From: a virus
DNA: 39,083 nt
Strand: one strand, 5' to 3'
IMG/VR virus record: IMGVR_UViG_3300032156_000036
Coordinates: 1 to 39,083 of that record
Under the pieces are notes generated by a model, which saw only the letters and a program-made list of their open reading frames with translations, had not been told where the DNA came from and did no database searches. A program made the position numbers and the translations under genes. This document shows positions 25,126 to 36,600 of this stretch, piece after piece; positions within the stretch are counted from its first letter, which is position 1, and every line of letters begins with the position of its first letter.

Positions 25126-25556
25126 TGCCTGACGATGCCTCCACAGATTTGGTCGCCTTGATAGAGGATATAAAGGACGAGTATCCGAAGTTAAAGAATG
25201 TCCCTTCGGATATGCTACTCAGGTTGATCCATGCGGAGAGCACCTTCGATCCTGAGGCGGAAAGCCCGAAAGGGGCCAAGGGACTCATGCAGATCAAGCC
25301 GGAAACGTACGCATGGATTTATCAGAAAGAAAAGATGAGCGTTCCGGACGATATTAAGCATCCCTATAACAACGTCCTTGGGGGGATGTTGTATCTGAAC
25401 TATCTCAAGAAAAAGTTCAAGACGTGGCAATCCGCGGTAGAGGCGTACAACGTTGGTCCTAATGCCTACGTTGATGGAGAGAAAGCCCCACCGGTGTACT
25501 TGAAAAAGATTTTTCCAGAAAAGAAAACGAAAGCGATTAAAGCCCTAGGAGGATGA
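25125..25556 (+). CDS. Soluble lytic transglycosylase (SLT/GEWL fold)
   Basis: The 143-aa protein is a single goose-lysozyme/SLT domain. The catalytic Glu is E38 in LIHAESTFDP, followed by GAKGLMQIKPET (50-61, the G-LMQ-I motif) and AYNVGPNAY (107-115). It cleaves the MurNAc-GlcNAc bond of peptidoglycan with 1,6-anhydro formation. There is no signal peptide. With coiled-coil virion-type proteins around it and a holin-like gene 2 kb upstream, it is either a virion enzyme that opens a path for the tail (as in the T7 gp16 domain) or the lysis enzyme. The virion role is favoured by its neighbours. The domain is compact, without a peptidoglycan-binding module. Confidence 0.9.
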   Translation: MPDDASTDLVALIEDIKDEYPKLKNVPSDMLLRLIHAESTFDPEAESPKGAKGLMQIKPETYAWIYQKEKMSVPDDIKHPYNNVLGGMLYLNYLKKKFKTWQSAVEAYNVGPNAYVDGEKAPPVYLKKIFPEKKTKAIKALGG

Positions 25557-25557
25557 C

Positions 25558-25896
25558 ATGAATCTTACAGACATGAAGGTCCCGGCTCCGGCCCCGTTGG
25601 GCGTAGAATATGCGCCAGAGATGCCGAAAGAGGAGTATCCATACGGTCTGAGGGTTTCTTTTGAGGACAAGGCCCTTGAAGCACTCGAACTGGACGTTGC
25701 CGATTTCGCGGTTGGGGATAAGATCGCCCTAACGGCAGTTTGCGAAGTATGCTCGATATCCAGCAACAGTAGCGGCAGCGGATCATACGACCGCCTGGAG
25801 TTACAGATCCAAAAGGTCGCACTCGGGAAACCGGGAAAAGGCAAAACGATCACAGATGCCATGGACGAAGTGAAAGAGGAAAGACGCTTGAAATGA
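25558..25896 (+). CDS. Capsid staple-like phage protein
   Basis: The 112-aa protein has RBS TAGGAGG. It begins MNLTDMKVP and contains EEYPYGLRVSFEDKALEALE, then LDVADFAVGDKIALTAVCEV, CSISSNSSGSG and LELQIQKVAL. This order ('M.L.dMk......yPyGlri....e.l..Lgl.....vGd...l.a...v..iss......LqIt.l.l') is that of small phage proteins annotated as capsid staple or minor capsid proteins, which clamp capsomers. The match is from memory of the pattern, not a search. Unusually, it lies about 11 kb from the capsid gene, between a transglycosylase and a GNAT enzyme. ATGA overlap with the next gene. Confidence 0.65.
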   Translation: MNLTDMKVPAPAPLGVEYAPEMPKEEYPYGLRVSFEDKALEALELDVADFAVGDKIALTAVCEVCSISSNSSGSGSYDRLELQIQKVALGKPGKGKTITDAMDEVKEERRLK

Positions 25897-26306
25897 TCTT
25901 CGAGCTTTCCAATACCGTGCCGGTAGGTCTCGAAACCAAGATAGTCTTTGGAGCTGAACCGGAGTTCATTCCTGGTCAGGTGCTGCTCATCTACACCGAT
26001 GCCAGGGAACTAGCCGGGTACTTCTCTTTTTACTGGCACGACAGGGATACCATCTACCTCCAGAGGCTGGCCATGACTGACGCGAAAGCATTATTTGCTC
26101 AAGGTGTCGGCCTTGGACTGAGGAAGGTGTTGGTGGATGCGTTCGATTTCCTTTGGGTGAACGTCAAATTTCGCTACTTGATGGCTGCTGTTCTAAACAC
26201 GAACACAGCGATCCTGATGCAAACCCTAAGGATGGGTTTTTTGATCCATGGCATACGGGTTTCCACAACGGGGAAAGTCTTTGTGCTTCTGATCATGCAG
26301 AAATAG
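25893..26306 (+). CDS. GNAT-family N-acetyltransferase
   Basis: The 137-aa protein has the GNAT layout: strand-rich start, LAGYFSFYWHDRDTIYLQRL (40-59, central hairpin), AQGVGLGLRKVLVDAFDFLW (about 69-88, acetyl-CoA pyrophosphate-loop region, here G-x-G-x-x-L), AAVLNTNTAILMQTLRMGFL with IHG (about 98-120, the 'N...A......GF' closing motif), and a last strand. It would transfer an acetyl group from acetyl-CoA to an amine. The substrate is unknown. Placement within virion genes suggests modification of a phage or host protein early in infection or during assembly. It overlaps the staple-like gene by four bases and ends in TAGGAGG. Confidence 0.75.
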   Translation: MIFELSNTVPVGLETKIVFGAEPEFIPGQVLLIYTDARELAGYFSFYWHDRDTIYLQRLAMTDAKALFAQGVGLGLRKVLVDAFDFLWVNVKFRYLMAAVLNTNTAILMQTLRMGFLIHGIRVSTTGKVFVLLIMQK

Positions 26307-26316
26307 GAGGAAGATC

Positions 26317-27615
26317 ATGGCTCAACTCTCAGGACTATATGGCCCTTCGGCGGCTTTAGCAGGTGTTGGGGAGTCCATTTCGGACATTATGAAAACCTGG
26401 GCAGGGGTGAAAATACAGGAAGCAAAGCTGGACCTGGAAGGAAAGCGCCAGGACGTGGATCTTGCCAGAGTTATGGGGGAAATGGAGATCAATCGGTCAA
26501 AAGCCGGCCTGGAAACCGCGAAGCTGGGAGCAGAGGAAAGATGGAAGGAAAAAGAGCAAGGGTACAAAATGGCGACTCTCGCGGAGACCCAGCGCCACTC
26601 CATGGAATTAGAAAGTCAAGGGCGGGAGCAGGTACAGATTGCAAAGGAACAGAAGGGAATCAATCAGCAGATGCTGAAAATTGCTCAAGACAACCACAAG
26701 TACGCCATGCTAGAGAAGGAACGGGACGAGGAGAAAATCTCGTATCAGCAATATGTGACCGAAAGCCCTGCCATCCCTCCAATGTGGAAGAAGGCTTTGT
26801 TGACGGCGGAACCGGAAATACTTAGCCAAATGAACCGCAGAGTCGACTTTAAGCAGATACACAAATGGTTGATCACGGAGAAACCAGGGACCGGCGCCAT
26901 AATGATCAAACAGCAACTCATGGACCGGTACAACAAGCTGAGCGCTGCCGTGAAAGGAATCCCCAAGGGCAATACCCCAGAGGAGATCGCCCAGAACGAG
27001 GCGCAGGCAGAAGCTATCATGCTAGGTGGTGGAGGTCTTTTCGATACGCACACAATGATCGTCAACATGCATATGCTCGGGTCACAAGACGAAGACGACG
27101 TGATCAAGGCCGCGAACGCAATGGTTTTGAAAGCGGAATCGATGGGCAAAGACCTCACCTTCGGGCAGGCTTACTCAATGATCAAGAAGGCTCAGACTGA
27201 TTACCAAACCGAAGTTGGTGGACCTGACAAAGTATTCAAGAACCCGCAAGAAATGTTGCAGTATGTCCGGTTGGCAACCCACGCCAACCAGCAAGGAGTG
27301 GATCCTGATGCCTACATGAATACCCTTGCCAAGGGTATTGCCGATACCTTTCAAGGCCTGGATGAAGCGCAATTTGCAACAGCCGTGAAGGAGCGCGTTA
27401 AGGAATTTCAAAAGAATTACGGAGAAGTGAAAGCCCTTGAATTAAACAAAATGATTTCTGAAAAGCGCAAAGCACGGACCAGCCCGAAGGCCGGTGTCAG
27501 CCTAACTCCCGAAGAAAGGTCAGGGATGGGAATGCAACCAGGCGAAGCACTTGTCAAAGGGGCAAAAAGCCTTGGATCTCTGTTCAAGAATGCTGGGCCG
27601 GTTCCGTTAATGTAG
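26317..27615 (+). CDS. Large coiled-coil internal virion protein candidate
   Basis: The 432-aa protein has RBS TAGGAGGAAG. The N-terminus is Gly/Tyr-rich, then Gln/Glu/Lys-rich coiled coil spans about 30-145 (VKIQEAKLDLEGKRQDVDLA and onward), followed by a helical globular part (about 145-375) and a Gly/Pro-rich tail. There is no catalytic motif, signal or membrane span. It directly precedes the giant polyvalent gene (13 bases) and is likely co-packaged and ejected with it, as core proteins do in podoviruses. That is inference from order. Its stop codon is fused to the next RBS (TAGGAGGAGG). Confidence 0.7.
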   Translation: MAQLSGLYGPSAALAGVGESISDIMKTWAGVKIQEAKLDLEGKRQDVDLARVMGEMEINRSKAGLETAKLGAEERWKEKEQGYKMATLAETQRHSMELESQGREQVQIAKEQKGINQQMLKIAQDNHKYAMLEKERDEEKISYQQYVTESPAIPPMWKKALLTAEPEILSQMNRRVDFKQIHKWLITEKPGTGAIMIKQQLMDRYNKLSAAVKGIPKGNTPEEIAQNEAQAEAIMLGGGGLFDTHTMIVNMHMLGSQDEDDVIKAANAMVLKAESMGKDLTFGQAYSMIKKAQTDYQTEVGGPDKVFKNPQEMLQYVRLATHANQQGVDPDAYMNTLAKGIADTFQGLDEAQFATAVKERVKEFQKNYGEVKALELNKMISEKRKARTSPKAGVSLTPEERSGMGMQPGEALVKGAKSLGSLFKNAGPVPLM

Positions 27616-27627
27616 GAGGAGGTTTTG

Positions 27628-30600
27628 ATGCCTGCTGAATGGATCAATGAAATTTTCGAGAAACAACGGCAACAAGACACTGGTAAGCCATGGGAAGCTA
27701 CCATCACAGAGGGGAATCCTTGGTTGGAGTGGGAGAAGAAGTATGCCCCGGATCTGTACGAGAAAACGATTTCTTCATTTGCCAAGAAAGCTCGAGTATC
27801 TCCTATCGAGGGAGAGGACATTCCAGACTGGAAAGTTCCTGATGTAGAACTCGCTCCAGAGCATCTCCAGAAGCCCGACTATCAAGAATTATCCAACAGT
27901 CCAGACTATCTTGATTTAGTAAGCAGGGGTCTCCAGACCGGAGTTTACGAAATGCTTGCCCTGCCTGGTGTTGTCGGCTCATGGCTCGCGCATAGGCTGC
28001 GGCTTGAAAGCGTAGCGGAATCTTCAAAAGGCTGGGCCGATTTCTGGATGAACAAAGCGGATGAACTCCGTCCGAAAGATCTGGATATGTTCAACGTCAT
28101 GGACAATCCGGAGGTTCTGGCGAGCGCTGCGTGGTGGGTTTACAACCTTGCTGAGATGGCTCCGTCGATGGTCCTGACCATGGGAGCCGGGGCATTGGCC
28201 ATGAAAGGGGGAGCCAAGCTCGGTGCACGGATGTTTGCCAGGAAAATGGCCGGAAAGGAGATTACGACAGAAGCGGGGTTTACAGCCGCAAAAGAAGCCG
28301 GAGAGAAATTCGTTACAAGGGCCGGTAAAATCGGCGCGTGGATCGGCGGCGGCGTGACCGGAGGCGCTACAGAGGCGCAACAGACCTACCTGGAGATATT
28401 AAAAAGGGGTGGGTCAGAAGAAGAAGCGGCACGGTCGGCAGAACTCATGTTCTTCGGGGTGGGCGCCCTCAATGCGTTCGGGACTGAGTGGATCCTGCGC
28501 AAAGCCGGGAACACCTTTCTCTCAAAAGTCGGCCGCGTTTTCGGGGCCTCTATGGTTGAGGGGATCACGGAGGGTCTTGAAGAACCCTGGGAAGTCATTT
28601 CCAAACTCGGCGGGGCGATACTGGCGGGTCAGAAACTGCCTGACGATGTTGAAGGCATGTTCTACGACTCACTCAAGAGCGCCCTAACAGTTTTCCCGCT
28701 GGCTGCCGTGATGGGCGGCGGCGCAGAAGTGGTGACGACCGTAAGCAACACGAAACTGGAGCGTCTCCGGAAGGAATACGAGGACAACAGAAAGCTGGCG
28801 AAGGATTACTACTTAAAGAAAATAACCAAAATATCCGATGAGACGATAGACAAAACCTCCACAACCGGCCACCAAAAGCGACTGTTCCGAGAACCTCCAG
28901 GCTTATTCGATCAGCCGATGGGAACTCAGGCGGATGAAACGGCTAAAACGGTCCTAGAAGAAACACCACCGGCAGAAGCCATTATTAAAAAAGCAGAAGA
29001 AGGACAGAAATCAGATGTCAAAGCGATTGAGGACATGCTTCCCCCAGAGGGTGCTGGGCCTGCTGGACAGCCTGGGCCTGCTGGACAGCCTCCACAGTTG
29101 GGGCCTGGGCCTGCTGGAGAAGGAACAGCAACCGGTGCGGAGGAGGCTCCGCTTGGTTTCATCCCGTTCCCGCAGTTCTGGGACGCAACACCAGCGGATC
29201 AAGCTGAGGAGTTCAAGCGGACCGTAGACTTCATGGGCAATCAAGCTCCTGAGATTCACAAGTATATCAAGGAAGCGTATGAAAACATGCTCATGGAGCA
29301 CTTCGAAAACATTAAAATCGAAGTGACTAAGGCAGCTCAAGAAGCTGGCGTTCCGAAAGACAAGATAGACGACGTTGTCGAGCAGTTCACGGTAGAGGCC
29401 CAAGCCAGTTTTGACAATCGGATAACCCACAGACAAATCCTGGATCGGATTCTTGAGCCTTTCGCAGAAGAACCGGGGGGCGAGGGAGCGCCAGGGACCG
29501 GGCCAGGGGAGATCATAGGAGGGCCAGTAGGGGGCGGGGAAGGTGGCCTTAAGGGCACTCCGACGAACATTAAGGAAATAAATCTCGCCTTGGACATTGA
29601 AGACAAGACCGGGGAACTGCCGGAACTGCCCAGAGAACACTTCGTAAGGCTTGCCGAAGCCAATGGGATCGAGACGAAGGGCAAGACCCCAAAGCAAATG
29701 ATGGACGAGCTTAGGGCTATCCGTGACGCTAAACCAGTAGCACCAGGAGGCGAAGCCCCTGCCGAAGCCCCAAAAGGGACGAGAGCCGGAAGATGGAAGA
29801 AACTATTTGGAGTAGGAACGAAGACAGAGCCGACACCCGAACCGATACCGGCAGCGGGAGCTGGGGAAGCCCCAAAAGCCGCTGAACCAAAACATCAACC
29901 CCCTTTCTACACTGATACCCAGGGCCGGAATATCTACGTCAACGAACTTTCGAAAGAAGCTGGAGGCGGTTTCGGATGGTACAGGACTGAGGATCTCAAT
30001 AAGAAAGGCAGACGCTTCAAGCCTCCATCTGTCCCGGGTGACATGAAGGGAACCTCAACCGCGGTCTCTACCGGGGAACGAACGGAGTTTACCGTCCCGG
30101 CCACGTGGACCACGCGGGAAGCAGCTCAAGAAGCCCTCCACAAGTACGCTGCAGAACAACCCTGGACAGCTCCTGAGGGATTTGAAAAGAGGCCACGCGC
30201 TCCCAAAGAAGCCGTAACGATCCACCCGGTAGAGAAGATGCAAGCCCAGCAAAAAGCGAGACAGGAGCTTGCCCGCAGGCAACCATATCTAGCGGAACAC
30301 ATTCTCCTTTGGGGCGGAGTATCCACTAAGGCTGGGGAAGAAATTACCAAGGTCGTCCAGGGCATGTCCGGCAAGCGAATGACCGTGGCGAAAGGCCTGG
30401 ACCTGTTCAGAAAGAATGGGAATGCCATGGACGAGCTGGTCTCTCATGCCACAGAGGGTTCAAACCCGTTCATCCAGAAAAGGGAAGGCTGGAGCGCGAG
30501 CGAGTATGAGGAGGAGTTCATCAGGCTTTTTCTCAAGGACTTGGAGGCCCGTACGGAGTTCTCTGAGCTCACCGGCAACCACCAGGCCAAGTGGCGAAGG

Positions 30601-33600
30601 CTGAACGAAAAGTTAAATAAGATCCCGAAGGAGGCCACTGAGGAAAGAAAAGCGATCCAGCTCAAGCTAAAGCATATCGAGAACCAGATCAGGGCGTTCG
30701 GTGAACAAACTGGCCGAGTTGGAAGGATAGCTGATGAGGAGGATAGAGCTGGAAACCAGCAGCAACCACAGGAAGAACCGGAGGAAGGAGGCCCGGAAAC
30801 TCCGGTCCTTAGCCGTAAGGACTTCACTACATGGGCCGAAGGCGAAGAAAGGCTTAAAGCCTTGGAGCCATGGGATCTCGATCTCGTCTTTCAAAAATTG
30901 GATCAATGGACATTCGACAACCCGGTAGAGGCAAACAAGCTCACTACTTGGGAAGAACGGATGGACGCAGCTGACGCGTGGCCTCCTGGAGGTGGAGGGA
31001 CCGCAGAGACAGTTACCCCAGGGTTCAAGATTGAATACGGTGGGACTCCTATTTCCGGTAAAGAGGCGGTCGCGCCAAAGCAGGGAGTAATTACCCACAT
31101 CACTCCCGCCGAGAATGCAGCGGAAGCCATCGAAAAAGCGAAGCCTCTATTCCCAAGCCCAGCCATGAAGGAGCTTACCAAAGCTGAGAAAATGAAGAAG
31201 CTTTTTGAGGAACCCGAAAAGCCTTTCGAGTTGAAGCCCACGGAACCCACGACTGAGGAGAAGATAGCCGAGGGCATTAGAAAAGGTATACTCAAGAAGG
31301 GTCCGAAGGGCGGTCCACGGGCGAAACTTCCAGAGGAGAAACGGAAAGCTCCTACTACCGGGAAACAAGAGTCCATCATAGAGAAGCCTGCAGAGAAGGG
31401 CGAGCAGTCCGATTTCCTGGACGAAGCGGTGAAGCAGGCCAAAAGCGAAGAAAAGAGGAAAGCTCTTGAGGGGCAGGCAAAGGAAGGAGACGAAGCAGCT
31501 CAGAAAGACATAAAGGATATCCTGGACACGCTCCAGATGCGCAAGGAGGGCATCCCGCACGACACCCCGATCTCTCCGGCCGGACTTGTCCAGGTGATGA
31601 TGGCAAATGCGTATTTCAAAGCCGCCAAGAGCGGTGATGTGGAAGCCGCTGCGAAACTCGTTCAAGCCCTTGTATCACCGCAGCAGATTGCTTTTGCCAA
31701 GAAGTTCGGGAAAGAAGCAATTTACGTGCCGATCATTGCCGACGAAAAGGAAGGCAAGAACAAGATCCCGCTCGCGTTCGCTTATCACGTCGCTTCTAAG
31801 ACCGGGGCCAAAGTAAGCACGGACATTATCCAAGCGAGCAGGGTAGCCAGAAAGGGCAAGGGACTCCTGGAAAGGATGTTCCGAAGGGCAGATTTTGAAG
31901 GAAAGGTCCGAAAGGGTGGGCTGTACGTCATATTCGATGATGCCCTGGTCACCGGGGGGACTATTGCTGAAGTAGCAAACCATATCCTTCAGAACGGGGG
32001 CCAGGTGGTTGGAATAATGGCTCTTGGCAAAACGCCTGGAGCCTGGTATGATCTCACCATAGATCAGGCCACTTACAACGAAATCAGAGAGAGGTTTGGT
32101 CATGCGATCGAAGAAATCTTTGCAGTCAATCCTTCCGCGCTCACCAGCCGTGAAGCGCAGTTCTTCCTTAAGGCCTATCGCACAGTTGACGCCCTTAGAG
32201 AAGCGGCAGCTGAGACAGGATACCGCCAGTTCCGTGGAGGCTTTGTCTCAGCATTACCCGAAGGTGGCCCTTCTTCAATAGATCCAGAAAAGTACGTCAA
32301 GATCAAAGCCATCCTGGACAAACTCTGGAAGGAAACCCAGGCGCTTGCCAAAACCAACGGACTCACGGACGATGAAACCGACGTGTTTTTTATCGACCGT
32401 GTCCATAAGTTGATTGGCAGAGACGACCGGATCAAACCCTATTTCCACAAATTTGCCGAGGACACATGGCAGGAGGCGAAAGATGAGAAAGCTACAAGAC
32501 GAACCGAAGTTCATGAGCCAGCCGATCCAGGAGGACCGCCCACTCCTGGAGGAGTTGGAGCGGCTAGCCCTGGAGGGGGACGACAAGGAATTCGCCCAGG
32601 GCTTAGAGTGGCTGACGAAGACAATCTACCAGAACCCAGAGATCAGATCCCTGCTGGACAATACAGTATTCTTGGGGAGGAGCAGCGACTCGGAATCAAC
32701 CTCATCCTTGACGCCTTCGACAGAGGGAAAAAAGGTTTCCTCCTGAGTGACGGAACTGGAGTGGGTAAAACCATGATCCAGTTAGTCGCTGCGAAGCTGT
32801 GGGCGCAAAAAACCGGGAAGAAAAGTCTGATCATCGCCCCAAACCTTCAAATCATAGAGGGACGCTTCAGAGAGGATGCCAGATATCTCAAAATGGACCT
32901 CTCTCAAATTGAATTCGCCACGTATTCCGGCCTTAGAGTCGGGAAAGGTGGTCAAGGGACCTATGGAGTTGTCATCTTTGATGAGGCCCACAATCTCAAG
33001 AACATGGAGGCTGAAAAAACACTCGCCGCAAACGATATCAAAGCCGATCACCGAGTTTACGCCACCGCAACCCCGATGGATAAGCCGACCGGAGCAGCTT
33101 ACTTCCTTTCCAGAATTACCGGGATCCCAGAAGCCAGATTGCACACGGAACTTGGTTTTGTAGTTCGCGAGGTCTGGGACGCAGAAGAAAAGAAATTCAA
33201 AAAGTTCACAGAACGGCTTCCTGGAGTGAGCTGGGCGAGGGTCATGGAAAACATCGTCAAGTTTCGCCACAAAGCCATCCTGGAAGGAACTATCCTCAGA
33301 AGGGAGTACCCCTTATTCGGTAACATAAAGATTGAAGCTGAGCCACTTCCCGCTCACCTGGCGGCAGAACAGCACAGGATCGAAGACTATTGGGGTGCAA
33401 GAATCGCTGCGGCAGCGATGCCGATTGCAAAGATGCACCTGCGGGGGCAACGCACCCAGGAACTTTCTCGGTGGGCCGATGCCCAAAAGGTTGACAGGAT
33501 CTCCGAGCGGGTCGCGGACGACTTGGCAAACGGTTTCAGGGTGGTCATTGTTGCCCACGGAGTTGAGCCTACAATCATCAAGGGATTACAGAAGCGGATC

Positions 33601-36600
33601 CCCCAGCTCATCGGCGGCCTTGTGGAGAACCTTAAGCAGAGAGGGATAACTGATTTTGCGAAAATATATGGCCCTAACCAAGTAAAAAAGCTGTCTGAGA
33701 TTCGCAGGTTTCAAGCCGACAAAGTGAAGTTGGCCATCATGACCGCAGAAAGCGGCGGCGCCGGCGTCGACCTGGACGATGTTCACGGAGACAAGCCAAG
33801 AAGGGTTTACATTTCCTCCCCATCGTTCCAGGGTGATACTTTCCAGCAAGTGATAGGAAGGTTTTCGCGGCGAAACACAGCGAGCCCCGTTGAAATCGTT
33901 TTTCCCATGTGGCAGGATTCGGAGGGGGACAACCGGCGAGCTATCGTTGTTACAAGGAAGATAGAAACCCTCAGGAGGATCCAAGAGGGTGATGACATTG
34001 ACAAGGCTATCGGGTTTGAGGATACCGAGGAGATGCCTACTGGATCACCTCCAATGTCCGATGAAACTCCCAGGTCGCCCCCCAGAGAGGACATAAAAGC
34101 CAGGATCGATGAAATCGCCCAGGAGGTGAAAGCTCGCCCAGTTCATAGTTCCATACGGGACCACGAACTTGCCCTCCTAAAGAGGCTTGCCGAGGGAAAA
34201 GAGCCAATCGTCTATGTTAAGGATGACGCCACCCGAAAGCATTTCCAAACCAACCTATGGCTTACCTGGAAAGCGCAGTCGCACGGGATCTCACAAAAGC
34301 CAATTGCAGATCATGTCGAGCTCGTCCATGGCGGCGGCGATATAAACGCCATGACCTTCCAGGTCCTTCGCCCTTACGGGAAACTTCACTTCGATCCAAG
34401 GGACGGAGAATTGAAGCTTCTGTCCGGCACAACTCTGATTACCGATGCCATTTTCCAAGGGCCACTGATCAACGCCGCGCGCGTTATTCCATTCCCTGTA
34501 AGACCCTCCAGAGAGATCAAGACGGAGCCCTGGGATGAAGGATGGGAAACCAACCCTGAAGATCCCCTTGCTTCAATTGCTGTAGGCCAAGCAGATGCGG
34601 AAGTCCAAGTTTTCAAGAACGATGAAGCAAGTCTCATGTTGAATGATGAGGACAAATATTACATAGCCAGAAAAGACGGTACGTTGGTCTACAATCCAAC
34701 GTCCGAAAGCGCCATATTTGACACGGCGGAAGATGCGAAGAAACAGTTTTTCAAGGAAAGACAGGTCAATGAGCCACTGATCAACGCTCAAAAAACTGAG
34801 CGAGAAGTGAAGGCTGGAATCGATCCGTTCACTAACTGGATCAACCGAATGAAGGACGTGGCAAATGCAAACCCTGCGAAAACACTTGTCACCGAGTTGT
34901 TCCAGAACTCAAGAGATGCCTTGGTCCAGATGGCAAAAAAGGGTGCGAAACAGGTCGGTGCGTACGCCCCAACCTTAACCATCAGATGGAGCCGCTCGGA
35001 GAACCTGGTGGAGTTCGATGACAACGGGGTCGGAATGACTGCCACCCAGATCGAAAAGAATTTTCTCGTTCTTGGAGATATCAACAAGGGAACAGAAGAT
35101 TCCGGCGCGTTCGGTCTGGCAAAGGCTTTCTTCTTGCTCTATCCGAAAGCTGGACGCTTGGAAACCGTTAAGGATGGCAAGAGACACATCATCGAATGGG
35201 AGCCAGAAGACGTTTTTCTAGCGAAAAAAATGAAAGTCCGAACGGAGGATTTCAACGGTCCGAATGGGACGAAAGTCACCCTTTTCCTTAATGAGAAAAT
35301 GACACCCCGTTTCAAGTGGGAGGATTTTGTTAGCGAGCTTGACCGATTTGCCTCCTCCGTTCGGACTCCAGGGCTGCGGATCAACCTTGAGCCGAATATT
35401 GGGGTCGTTAATGATCGAGGTCCCCTCTCCAAAGTACCGGATTTTGACAGGACAATGGGAGACAAAGGCTCTAATATGTGGAAAACGGTGACAACCGTTG
35501 GTTGGGACTCTGAAAAGCTCTGGAAAGGATCCCCGAAAGTCCCAACCGGGAAGATGAAATTCAACTACCTTGGGAATAAGGGGACGGTCTATTTTGTTGA
35601 AATCGATCCACTCGATCTCCTCAGGAAAAACGTAAAAAGCTTTGATGGGAGGCCGGTGGTTAGAGCTTTTACGTATAATAAAGGAATGCCCACTCAGGTC
35701 AACCTTCCGAACTTCATGTATTGGCATCCCCTCAGCTCCCCAGAAAACCTATGCATTTATGTGGATTTTGAGGACACGGTCAGGCCGGAACAGTCTCAAT
35801 TCGATCTCAAGGAAGCATGGGAATCGGGGGATAAAGACAGGATCGATGCGGCACGCGACAAGTATGCCAAAGATGCCGATGCGTACCCGTGGATTAACAA
35901 CAGGAAAGATTTATCTGATTCAAGTAGCAATAATCTCAGCCAGGTGATCGGGCCAGTCCTAGACCAGCTACGTGATGATCAGATCGCACAGAAGATGGAA
36001 CGCTTCAAAAAGATGATCAACGAAGCGGCGGTAGTGAACGGCATGAAGGTCCTTATCCCGTTCAAGGATGATGCGGAAAAACAAATTGCCAGGAAGATTT
36101 TTGATGACAACAAGGATTTCTTCGGCGCATGGACGGAGTACTACGATGCCGTAGGGAAACTCATGGAGAACGTCAGGAAGGAATACCCCGGCATGCAACT
36201 GCCAGAACGCAAGCTCTACCTGACGCTGATGCAGGGAATCGCCGGGTTTGTTCCTAACCAGAAAACAGTACTGGAACTTAGGGGACCTGAGTACGCTTTT
36301 ATTGCGCTCAACCCACTCGGACATGATGAAAGATATCTTAAATGGATGAAACAAAATGGCATGGATATTACAGATCCAGCCAACCTGCATGACCGAGCTG
36401 CCATGATCGTATTCGCAACAATACACGAATTCGCCCATCTCTACGGGGAGGGACACACAGATTCCAATTCTGATCCTTTCGCTATCGCGCACGGCATGCT
36501 TGGCTCAGCAATCAAACACATTAGGTTGGCTATTTTAGAGGAGCAGGTTTATGAAATTCTACAACGTTTCAAAGGCAGACTGTCAGGCATTGAAAGTGGC

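Noticed and set aside
29011-29697. 228-aa minus-strand ORF opposite the giant gene
   Set aside because: Biased shadow translation of Glu/Lys/Pro codons, and it lies inside a strongly supported + strand frame.
30734-30928. Third possible overprinted ORF (64 aa) in a linker of the giant gene with GGAAGG upstream
   Set aside because: The product is Arg/Lys/Ser-rich with G frequent at codon position 2, as expected of a shadow frame; it lacks the normal composition of the other two.
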